From Argentina anserina (Eukaryota > Streptophyta > Magnoliopsida > Rosales > Rosaceae), in assembly GCF_933775445.1 (NCBI RefSeq), contig NC_065876.1, positions 25,854,001 to 25,918,000 of the forward strand: DNA of 64,000 bases, read 5' to 3'. A model generated the notes under the pieces. The model had not been told where the DNA came from, did not search any database, and worked only from the letters and a program-made list of their open reading frames with translations. Position numbers and translations under genes: made by a program. Within the stretch, counting starts at the first letter, position 1, and every line of letters begins with the position of its first letter. Shown here one piece after another: positions 35,780 to 47,300 of this stretch.

Positions 35780-38700
35780 ATGATCAACAGTCTTGCCGGC
35801 GAGATGGTTGCTTCTTCCTCTTGTTCATTACCAGCTGTTGAATTGAAGTACGATGTGTTTCTGAGTTTCAGGGGTCCCGACACTCGGAGGGGAATTGTAT
35901 CTCAGTTATATGATCAGCTGCACAACAAAGGGAGAATCAAAACTTTCATGGATGTTCGAGATCTGGAAGTAGGGGATCCCATTTCTCCCACTCTCCTAAA
36001 GGCAATCGAGGAATCAAGGATTGCAATTGTTGTTCTCTCTCCAAACTATGCCTCTTCTCCTTGGTGTTTGGACGAACTTGCAAGGATCTGTGAGTGCATG
36101 AAGGAAGACAACAGAATTCTTCCACTTTTCTACGATGTGGAACCCTCTGATGTACGGCACAGGAAGAGAAGTTTCGGAGAGGCTTTCCAGAATCATGAAA
36201 GCTCCGGACGATACACATCAGACAAGGTGCAGCGGTGGAAAGAAGCTTTAAACAGAGTGGCTAGTTTCTCTGGTTGGGATATGAAGAATTACAAGTAAGC
36301 ACCGTGATGATGAAACTATGAATTTTGGATTTCTTATTGCAATTTTGTTATGGATGTTTGTTTGACACTTGACTCTTCCTTCCTTGTAGGACGGATGGAG
36401 AACTTGTGGATGAAATTGTGGATTTTGTGCGCAAAAAGATTCAACCTTGTGGAATAAGTAAGTTCTTGTTGTCCACCAGAGATTTTGAAGAATTTGAATC
36501 GAGACAGGAGGCTACAAACAACGTTATGGAGGCACTTACAGATGCTGAGGTCACTGCCATTGGGGTCTACGGTATGGGAGGGGTGGGGAAGACAACCCTG
36601 GTTAAACGTGTTGCTTCACTTGCACACGATAATGGAGTTCTTAACCTTGTGATTCTTGCCCCCATATCCAAAAGCCCGAACTTCAAACAGATTCAACAGA
36701 CATTGGCAGAGCAGCTGGACTTTAAACTCCAGTGGGAGACAGAAACTAGAAGAGCCGCTGACTTGCATGACAAGATTATGAGCAAAACTAAAATCCTTAT
36801 AATCCTAGATGACATCTGGGAAATGATTGATTTGTCAAGAATTGGGATTCCTAGCTATGAGGAGCTCAAAAAATGCAATTCTAAAGTCTTATGTACTACG
36901 AGAAGGTTGCATGTTTGTAATACATTGAAGAGCCAAACAAGCATTCCTCTCAATATCTTATCAGAACAAGAATCCTGGAAGTTGTTTGTAAAAAGTGCAG
37001 GAAGGTCTTTTGAATCCCCCAACTTTGAAAATGTAGCGAGGAAGGTAGCTCGAGAATGTGGGGGTCTACCGATTGCATTGTTAGCAGTTGCAAGGGCGCT
37101 CAGAGGTAAAGAGTTGGAAGAATGGAATAACGCATCTCGAAGACTAGCCAAGTCACAATCGGCAACCTTCGATGACAAGCCAGATGCCTTTGAATGTATA
37201 AAGTTTAGCTATGATTATTTGAAAGATGAGGATTCCAAGTCATGTTTCTTGCTCTGTTGCCTATTCCCAGAAGATTATGAAATAAAAATAGAAGACTTGT
37301 TAAGGTATACGGTGGGAAGAAGATTCTTTCGAGATGCCGAAACAATGGAAGAAGCTAGAGGCACATTAGTTTCAATAGTCAAGTACCTGAAAGACTCTAG
37401 CTTGCTTTTGGATGGCCAGGGAAATATATACGTAAAGATGCATGATGTCATTCGAGATGCAGCCATTCATATTGCGACATCTGAACGTCAGTTTTGGGTG
37501 AAAGCTCGCATTGGTTTAGAGTGTTGGCCGCGCGGACTAGATCAAGGTTGTACTGCTATTTCACTGATGTGGAACCAAATTAGCAAGCTTCCCAAAGAAG
37601 AGTTGGTATGTCCTCGTCTCCAGATTTTTTTACTAAATGGAAATGCTGCTTTAGATGATATCCCAGAAACGTTCATCAAAAGTCTTGCTGATTTATGGGT
37701 CTTTGATGTCAGCTACACTAGTATTTCCATATTACCCCAGTCATTCAGTTTCTTGACCAACCTCCAAGCTTTGTATTTAGATCATTGCAACAAATTGATT
37801 GACATTTCTATAGTGGGGAAACTTAAGAATCTTGAAATTCTTAGTGTGAGAAAATGTCCTCTGAATGAATTGCCGAGAGAAATAGAACATTTGACCAACC
37901 TAAGGATTTTGGATACGAGTGGGGTCACAATTCCATGTGAAGTGATATCAAAATTGCATAAATTAGAAGAACTGTACATGGGTCACTGTGAATTTCTGAA
38001 CTTGGGGTGTGAAGCTGAGGGACGAGGAGAAGAAACCAAGATTGGGTTCGGTGAGATAGCTAGTTTATCAAATTTGAAAAGATTGCATGTCGGCATACCT
38101 CATCACAAATGCATCCCTAACGATGTTGAAGCCAAACCAGATTGGGATTACTTTTCTATAATCATCGGCAGGCCCGAACCCCTTTTTCTAATATCAGAAG
38201 ATCGGGATTCAAGATCATTGTTTCTTTATGGAGCAACCATAAGCATGTTACCTGATTGGTTTATCAACGCGGTGGCAAACAAAATAGAGAAGCTAGAGTA
38301 CAATGACTGCGGAGGATCCCTTGTTATGGAGTATGATCGTGGGAGGTTACATGAGCTCAAGCATCTCGAAGTAAAAGGTGACTGGAAAGAATTGGTCAAC
38401 ACAACAGATCGAGTTCAAAAAGGACCAGTGTTGGAGAAGTTGGAGTACTTGTCTCTGGAAAATCTCTTCCACCTTGAGGAATTGTGTGTTGGACATCTAC
38501 CACTTGGGTCTTTGGTTAATCTGAAGGTATTGAAAATAAGTGGTTGTGTGGTGAAAAATGTATCAAAATTTGTACAAAGATTGCCAAGTCTGGAGGAAAT
38601 AGATTTATCCGACACGGACAAATTGGAATCTGTGTTTGGATGCGAAGGGTCTGGCCTGAAAGAATCAAAATTGAGAGAGGTGACATTGTGTGGACTACCT

Positions 38701-39204
38701 TCAATGAAGAGGATTTGTAGTGGTTCTGCCCCACGCGTAATGTTCCAGAGTATTAAAATTCTGACCATAGAGGGTTGTAACCGGCTGCAAATTCTGTTGG
38801 CATCTGATGTAGCCCAGTGTCTCTCTCAATTGGAAGACCTTCATGTAGCGGACTGCCTCTCGTTGGAAAGAGTAATTGAAGAAGTGAAGAAAGAGAAGAC
38901 GATTTTACCAAAATTGAAGACCTTGCTTTTGGAGGGACTTCCTATGTTGTATGGTGCAAGCAGCGATACTGTTGATATCGAGTGTCCATCATTGGAATAC
39001 GTGGGCGTGGTGGATTGCCCCCATATTTCATTTTCAATCTCTTATTCCGATCACTTGCAATCCTTAGAAAGCGGGAACGGGTATTCAGCCTCCGCTTCTG
39101 ACTACTTTGGCAGCACCAACCCAGTCCGAGTACTCTATGTTATGCGCAGACGGGTAGAGCTTGTGGTGCCACCAAATGAGATTTGCATCATCCCACTTTT
39201 TTGA
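35780..39204 (+). CDS. NLR immune receptor: TIR domain fused to a CC-type NB-ARC-LRR
   Basis: Two exons, 35780-36294 and 36390-39204, join in phase (AAC TAC AA/G ACG) to 1109 codons plus TGA. Residues about 23-160 are a TIR domain (KYDVFLSFRG; WCLDEL with putative catalytic Glu 99), ending in the usual TNL linker SGWDMKNYK. Exon 2 carries an NB-ARC: P-loop GVYGMGGVGKTT (Lys about 239), kinase-2 ILIILDDIW (Trp about 315), GLPIAL, CLFPEDYEI, and MHD in VKMHDVIRD (about 522-524). About 15 irregular LRRs follow. Trp ending kinase-2 and the ECGGLPIA/LCCLFPEDY blocks mark the CNL class (At4g27190/RPS2-like), not the TNL class, which has Asp there. No coiled coil precedes the NB-ARC. An ATG at 35804 (MVASSSCS) is an equally plausible start. 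Predicted cytoplasmic or nuclear pathogen sensor. Confidence 0.9.
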
Positions 39205-39762
39205 TAGCCCAAGACATGGAGATTTGACGAAGGAGATCGGATCCGGGTCTTCAATTCTCGGGTTTCAGGTGACAGTGCTCAATTGTTGAGTTTCAAACAG
39301 GTTACGCAGCTCCTCAGTCCTCTGGTGCTTCTAGGCGGCCGCAAATCAAAAGCTTGGATTGGTTAGTTCTTGACGTGGAGTTTATGTGTGTTGGGTTCAT
39401 TTTCTCTTAAAAACAGAATTTACAGAGATTTCTTGTAGTCATTGACTCATTTGAGAGAAGCACTTGATTGACGTTTTAAAGAACTCAAAGGATAATTGTA
39501 TCTGCAAGTACTGTTTTGTTGAAAGAAAGAATTTTCTAAAGTAGTTCACTCATTTTTCATTGGGTACCTTGTGGCTGCAAATCGAATTGATCTAATAGAA
39601 ACTTTGTTGGATCGTGACTTTCAGAACAACCAATCTGTTAACCCAACTACTAAATCTCATGTATAAAACTTGAATGTTTCTGCAGTTGAAACCAGTGCTT
39701 TCAGCTCCTCTGTTCTCTTTTATAACATTCTTTGCTTGAGATACTGTGGCAGTTAGAACCAT
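39205..39762 (+). other. 3' flank of the NLR gene
   Basis: No separate gene is recognised; presumably 3' untranslated sequence and flank. No clear polyadenylation signal can be fixed. Confidence 0.4.
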
Positions 39763-40134
39763 TCATATTCCCAAAACAGAATCAGTTTGCTTTAATAGAT
39801 CCCTTGTTGCTTCCTTTATATCTGGAAATGAAGACAGCATAATGTTAATGAGAGGTGATCCTGCTGTTTTTTCATTGTCAACATCTAACACGTCTGGAGT
39901 TGCAAGCCCCAATTCAAAAGTTGCTTCTGCTTCTGCTATTTTTCGTGACTGCAATCCAACTCTTTCTAACAAATCAAACACTTCTTGAAATCAGATTCTT
40001 CCAAGGGCAAGCATTTTTATTGAATGATATTCCGCGAACCGACGTGCTTGCACAGGGTCAGTGCCTACAAACTTTTTCAGAACAGGCTCAAAACCCTTAC
40101 TATGGAGAAATGCAGAAACAATGGGGACCTTCAT
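39763..40134 (-). pseudogene. unrecognised open frame interrupted by one TGA
   Basis: Reading from ATG 40134 the frame runs 123 codons to 39763 with a single internal TGA at 39993-39991. The translation looks protein-like (GFEPVLKKFVGTDPVQARRF; VFDLLERVGLQSRKIAEAEA) with helical composition, suggesting a relic or an exon of a decayed gene. Family not identified. Confidence 0.35.
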
Positions 40135-42233
40135 CTACCGCTTAAATTTCTTCAAAAATTTCATACTTGACCTGAAAATTCAACACCAGCAATTATAACT
40201 CACATGAACACTAAAGTCAAAGCCAAAATCTCTACCAAAATTTCAGAATGCCACAGTACGTAGATGAAGTTAACAATTAAATGAAGATCACTGGTTGTAA
40301 AAAACAACAATATTCATATGAAAGAAGATTCCTAGTAAACTAAACATTGATTAATGTACATAACAAGCAGGGCAATATAAGCAGTTAAACAAAACAAACC
40401 ATACAACATAACAGGATGGGGATAAGAACCCAGAAATTGTCACAACTGCATTAAATAAGGACAAATTAACAGACTAAAACCATGGAGACTTTTTTTGCTT
40501 TTAAATTTCTCATTTTCTCTCTGAGAAAGGTTAATGAAGCTTATAATTACTGAGTCAAAACAAGTAAGGAAGTAAAGCGAAGAAGTTTAAAATGAAGGCA
40601 TTTCAAGATGAGGAACAATGTATTTTTTCCCCAAAAACCTCAGTACACATCTAAGATATATGAGGCGCATTAATGGTACTTTATCATGTTTTAGACTTGA
40701 ATTGGCATATGACATGTTATATCACCAACTACATTAAGTTTTCTATGAGATCTAATTTGAAAAGGTTCATGGTTACCAGAGGTAGTAACAACAAAACCAC
40801 ATAGCGGGTTCATTTTAGACTTTTAGTAGTATAACAGCTTAACAAGCAGAATTTATTCATAACAAAAATGTACTAAAAGGTCAACCCAGTTCAACAGTCT
40901 GACAAGAAAATGAACTATTATTTCATGACACATAGAGAATTAGAGATACAAGTAACTTTGCCAATTTTTACCATCACAAAGGCAGTCTAGGCTAACGCCT
41001 GCATTCTCCATGCGCTTATGGATTCATAGAACTTCTGACCAATGATAGACTGATACATCAAAACATGAATTCATCATCTGAAAAGTCTCACATTTCCAAA
41101 ATCCTACGCTCAATTCCAGTATAAAGTAACATTGGAAGCCAAACAATTTCACCATCAGTAAAGAATATGTGAAGTTCCATCATCATATCATAAAAACTGC
41201 CCCCATTTAATCTTGCTCTTGACAACTTGACCATCTTATTGCATGATCACATACGGATCACTTGTTCCCTAAACACACCCCAAATGTCAAAACAGATCCA
41301 GCAAAAACGCAAGAAGATTGATAGCACAACTCATCACAGTATCCAATGATTGTAAAACACTAATGCAGAAGGGGGATTGAAAATGATAACCAACTCAAGG
41401 ATCCATGGCAGGAAGATGGATGCCGTTCTTCAACTTAACCGATAGTCTTTTACATCAAGGATCTTCAAATCAAGTCTTTTAATACTTGGTAAGGAATACA
41501 CTTAGAATCTCATTCTAGCAGAAAAAACGCTCCCACTGATTGAAGAGAATGTGCAAGAATGGAAAAGACACGGCACACCCCAAATTTCACTTAAAACCGG
41601 TAAAAGAGAAAAGGTGATGGCAATGGGAATACCAGAAGACTTCATATACCTCAACTGCAGCTCATCCACAAACAGCATCCAGGTAAGCTTAGCTTTTCAC
41701 ATAAATAACAGCACCAATATTACTAAGCCCCAAAACTCATGAGCCATCTTTACGAATTCAGATATGGCTAAGAGGGACACAACAGAAAGTGGGGAGAATT
41801 TCAGCAAGTACACGGGCCACAAGTATCTATCCACACATCCAACTACATTATCCTATCTTATGTGGTACCGAGGCGAGGCTAATCAAGGTTTGTTCTCAAA
41901 CAAACATCTAACACCTCAACAAATACTGTTGCATTCTAAATTCCAATGGTACACTCCAAACCATATACCAAAAGATGACTATTAAGCAATATACATTATG
42001 ATTATACAACATTATAAATCCTAATTTTCCAGATAATTTGAAACTAAAACAGGGATGGATCCCCCTGTAGCACCAAGTTTCAACAACCAGCTCAATCAGC
42101 AGGAGCAAACACGGATGGCTATGTGTAATCTAAAATATAGAAACTTTTGCTACTGGACCAATACAGAATTAAGATTATTTGTATATACCAATGCCATGTT
42201 ACTCATATATCAAAGCTGGAGTAGTGCGATTGA
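40135..42233. other. intergenic DNA, nothing coding supported
   Basis: About 2.1 kb of AT-rich DNA. Short open frames at 41551-41742 and 41764-41985 show no domain. Confidence 0.55.
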
Positions 42234-42620
42234 TCATGATTCATAAATAGCTTTAAATAAACCGAACAGTCTAACGTTTTTTTGCAATCCAACCTCTCGT
42301 ACTAATCTGCTTCTGTCAATCCGAAAAGGATAAACGAAGCCGTCGCACCACCCAAGTTGTGCGCTTTCTGAGAGTATCAAAGCATCCCAGAACATAAGGG
42401 CACTCCAAGAAACCAAATTTCTCTGAGGCATTTGATCAAACAGGTGGTGGGCAGTTGAGATTCGGTCATATTTGGAGTACAAGTTGATGAGGGAGTTAGT
42501 GTGGAACATGTTGAGGGGTTCTGAGGTTCGGTTGGAAATGGATTGGCTTTGCCATTTGGGAACTTCTTCACTTGTTCGTTCGTGTCGGCTGCATTTTTCA
42601 AGAGCTTGATAAGAGACTAG
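42234..42620 (-). pseudogene. PLS-type PPR gene relic
   Basis: The frame at 42509-42234 encodes one PPR-like repeat (NSLINLYSKYDRISTAHHLF then DQMPQRNLVSWSAL), characteristic of PLS-class PPR proteins, then loses similarity. The region upstream (to about 42620) reads on in another frame, so there is at least one frame break. No remaining repeats, E or DYW domain. Confidence 0.6.
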
Positions 42621-42938
42621 TTTGCAGGCCTATTCTGTTGAGCGCCTTCGCTTCAGGAGCCCAACCAAGTTTGTAGACGGCGTTAGCGGAACAGTAGGTA
42701 ACGAGACCCAAGTCTACTCGTCCACACCTTCATCTTCCTCTTCTTACTTCTCACCTTATTGGAGTTAATTAACCCAGCTCATCGTCTTCAAGAGGATTTC
42801 AACGATTCTTGAGGCAAAATAGCGAGTTTAAATCCATAAAGGGTAAAATAGTCTTTCTGACGACGCACCTGACCGTATTCGTTCGTTTTAAACTCGATCG
42901 AATCCAACGTCTTCTGCCGCGTTTCCGTGCATTTTCTT
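42621..42938. other. intergenic DNA, nothing seen
   Basis: No gene or repeat recognised. Confidence 0.5.
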
Positions 42939-43761
42939 TAGGGTTGAATTGGTTGATATACCAGTCTTAATTTTCTAATACCATATACCAACTAATATAT
43001 ATTTGGTATGAAAAATCCATAATTTATACCAACCAATAACGTTAGTATACCAATTAAGTAATACGGTTGGTACTCGGTTGATACGATTGATAATAGGCTT
43101 GTACCAACATATTTAAGGCCCAAAAATGTAAAGGCCTAATCCAAATAAGTAATAACAAATAAGTGAAATAGCAATAGAATTCCAAAGTCTTATATAACTT
43201 CAACCAAATTACCAAATACAAAGTCATAAAATAGAAAGGCAAAGTCCAAATAGTCAAGCTGTTAAAGTACTTATGAATTCTCAAAAAAAATTGAAAAAAA
43301 TAAATGATAGGTTTAAATGCGATATATGTTGACATGTTGTAAGCAGTGACGGTGCTACTGATAGGTCTAAGTATTTGTACTTGGGAATTCGATTGAATCG
43401 ATTCATTCATAATTAAATATAGAAATTGAAGACGAGAAAAATAGTGTACTTGAGAAATAAACTTAGAGAGATTAGATTAAGGTTAGTATATTTATACGGT
43501 TTGGATTTATTTTTCAATAAATATACGGTTGAAATTTAAAGATATATATATTTTTAATTAAATAATTTAATATAATATAAGTTGATAGATACGATATACC
43601 ATGGTATACGTAAAATCTATACCACATACCTACCATATTTTAAATGTTAGTACGGTATACTGTACCATATACCATGTACCAAGTATTTGGTATACCAACA
43701 TATTTGGTACGGTTGATATACAAATTGGTTGGGATGGTTTTATATACCATTGCCACCCTTA
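42939..43761. mobile_element. hAT-type non-autonomous element (823 bp)
   Basis: Left end TAGGGTTGAATTGG and right end CCATTGCCACCCTTA form imperfect inverted termini. Flanks are ATTTTCTT (42931-42938) and GTTTTCTT (43762-43769), an 8-bp target duplication with one change. The interior is AT-rich with many GGTATACC-like motifs near both ends and no transposase ORF. Confidence 0.75.
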
Positions 43762-44379
43762 GTTTTCTTTAATGCAAAATAATATACTCTCAAAAGATGA
43801 TCGGATATGTTCTCAAAGTACTGAAGAAATTTTGAACCAGTCACTACAAGTCCACGATGAATACTTTCATAATTTGACACGAGATTACACAAGTATGCTA
43901 CTACAATCGTATATTTTGTAAATGCGCTCACTTATCTGGATAACAGCTATTTCAAAGGTGGATAAAATGGAATCAAAATAAGAACAGAATGTGAAAATAG
44001 AATAGATGGACCATTTATTTGAAAACCTTATAAAGCCAATAACCACAAGCATGTGAAAGCAACAAGCAGATAGGGAATGAAGATCATGAAACAAAATGTG
44101 ATTAGTAAAATATTCTGTTAAACCAGCTTATTCCTCAATATTGTCTAGAAACTGTTGTTTATGACAAAAGGGTCCGAATGACAGAGCCTCATACTGGAAT
44201 TTTTATTTCCGCGTTTTAATTTAAACCAGATTGTCGATTCAGAATACAGACAGATACAATGGGACTGAAATGAAATACATGCTTGCTAATTCTTTTTTAT
44301 GGCACATTATGGGAGATGTACTCTCTTTTCTGTTGTCTTGTTTTTCTATGGCACATGGAGATTGGAGACCGAATGAAAT
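43762..44379. other. 3' flank of the intact PGI gene
   Basis: Homologous to 32972-33633. It contains the flank block (44010-44160) that recurs at 33250 and 35548. No gene is supported; the plus-strand open frame at 44231-44488 runs through the PGI 3' end. Confidence 0.7.
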
Positions 44380-47300
44380 TCAAGAATACAATGCATCGAC
44401 ATTACACTCGTTGAGGAAAACTTTGACGCTTCGTGGTGAGCCGCAACTGCCTTCAGCAATAAGAGCTCTGTCGTTGGCCGCCATGTGAGCGATGATTTTG
44501 TAAATCATTTCGATCTGAAGCAAGCAAAGCAATTGGGTGGAGTATGTTAGCAAGTAGGTTTTCAAAAGAAAAGAAACAACAAGTGTGACAACGGAATATT
44601 GGTCATACATCTTCGGGAGAGTGGCATCGATCCGCTATTTCATCTATTGTCAATGGTTCAACAGGCTCTTTACAGCTGAAAACAAAAGGTAATGTGGTGA
44701 TGGTTATAAACAAGACAAAACCAGTCGCATTTTCAGCATATGTCACATTTTTAGAAGCGGTCCCCTCATTAGGGTTGTCTGTTTTCCAAATGTTGCTGAG
44801 TTGCCACATTCTCTAGTAGCATAACAGGTAAAACCTTCCACATATTTTTGCCATATTTGTAAGAAAACCCACACTCAGAATTTATACAACAATTCAATAT
44901 AAGGATGTGACACCAATTTTGGTCCGAGCCTCTGCCTTTCCAAGATTTAGTAACATTCTAGAATTTGACCGGTAAGAATTGTACTTAAAAATGATCTGCT
45001 GTCACATTCTTAGAGGTGTAGCACCCAAAAGCTTCCCCCCCCCCCTTTTTTCTACATTTGTAAACGCTTTGCAAACCAGAAATAAAAAACTATTTTCAAT
45101 GCAAGTCCATAAAACAACCAACTTTGTTCTGGAGTGAATTGCATTTTTCCTTTCTTGTATAAATACAAGATTATTCGCCAGAATATAACTTAACAATTGC
45201 AAAGAATTTTTATTTCAGAACCTATGCCAAATTGAGTTTTGAATTGACATCATACCTGGCCTAAACAATTGCAAAGAGTCCTTATTTCAGAACCTATGCC
45301 AAATTGAGTTTTTAATTGACATCATACCTGGCCTCATTGAGTACTTGTAAAACCCGTTTCTGAAGAGCTAATACTTCTCCGGCTGCTTTCTTCCCGGCCT
45401 CCACACCTGAAACAAAAATACATGTAGCATTAACAAAGGCCACCCAAAAGTAAACACCAGTCATACATAACAGCTGACTGCAGTTAACAATGTCAATCGA
45501 CGATTCTAGAATAGGTGGCCGCGGGAAAGTCCGACTTAGCGAATCACTTCCAGGCTGGTGGGCTCTGATCTGGACTATTACGAAAAATATATTGGCCCAT
45601 CACTGCCCCACCCGGAGCAACTCGAGACATTTTATTTCCATCTTTCCATACATAACCGAAAAATGAGACACAAATGTATAATGCACGTAGAAAATAAAAA
45701 TCCCTTTCTATCTGTCATTTCAAACCCAATGGCCTGACAGTTTTACTTACCAGGTTGATGGTAAGCATTAATGTTGACAAGTGAGGCATAAATCCCAACC
45801 GCTCTCTCATAAAGTGCTATAAGAGCACCTACAGATCTAGGTGTCACTTCTTCTACAGAAACCGTAATCGACTCTCGGTCATTAGAATAAAGAGCTGATC
45901 GTGTTCCCTGTAAGACGTCAGTTTAGATAGGCAGAAAATTCAAGATAGCAAATTATAATGATTCACTTCTCCAGATAATCAGTTAATGCGATGAATCTAA
46001 CCTGTAGCATTCCAAATAGGTAGTCACCACATGTAACACCTGGTTCAAGCTCCCAATCATGACCAGGAGGCCTATCCCTTAGCACTTCAATAAATGTCAC
46101 AAAGAAATTGTGCACACCATCTCTCAGTTGTTGGATGTATCTGCACAAGCAAGAATATCAGGCTTGAAAGTTTATATTCAGATATAGATGAACTCAATAA
46201 CGTTAATTGAAAACTCACGCATGCTGATCCGTGCTCCCTTTATTTCCATACACTGTGAGTCCTTGATTTACCTGTAAAATTATAAATTGAGTTTCAAGCC
46301 ATGCTGGAACTTATCAATTACAAAAACTTGAGACCTAAAAAAAACTAAGTCAGGACCATCTTTAATGACAGAGATTGGAAAGTACTACTTATAGAACAAA
46401 TGCTAGAGAAACATGATATTGCAACTTAACGAATAGTTTTCTGGATAGTAATATCTCTCAAACAAAAAACAAAGTAAGAAAACAAAAGAATAACCTATAT
46501 ATTATTACACATACCCGATTACCGTCAAGGTCAAATTCTTTCCCAATAGATTCCATGACCAACTGCTGCAAATATCGACTAAATAATAATAGGCTATCCT
46601 TATACGGAAGAACAACCATATCCTGAACAAATCGAAAGGGAGAATCTTCAAATATCTATTGAAAATATATTATTTAGAGACATTCATTAATTAGGCAAAC
46701 AATACCTTGGATCCCACTCCATCAGTAGCCCAATACCAGCATAAAGCAAGCAAAGCGGCAGGGTTATCCTTAATCTGAATGAAGAAAGAATGAAAATTAT
46801 ATCTTTTGCTTCCATTCCTATTTTAATCGGTATTAAATCGAGGAACAATAAAACAACCATAATCTCAATTAATTTTGCAATATTGTTCTCATAGAATTCA
46901 ACTTCAATTTGAAGGTCATACTTGATCATGTATTATTAAGACACACAACTAAATATATCACCAGCAAAAACAACAAGAAATGGGTTTGATGCTAAAAGAA
47001 ATAGATAAGGTACTAGAGTGGGGGTGTAAACGGACTATTTCAAACAGATACAAAATAGGAGGAAGGATAAGACATATAATATACTGAATATCAATAATCA
47101 GACTACAATTGAGCTATGATGCAGCTGGGCCAATGACACTATTCATAACTTCCAATACAAGGGTAACCCAGTAACCAGTATAATTTTATTTATTATTTTC
47201 AATATTTTAATGTGATGACCCAGTAACCCTCATAGATGACCTTTCGCATGTGCCACTTTGTATAGGAACCCCAACTCCAAATAAATATTGAAAAGATACT

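Noticed and set aside
36855..38768. Minus-strand ORFs opposite the NLR
   Set aside because: Antisense shadows of the NB-ARC/LRR exon.
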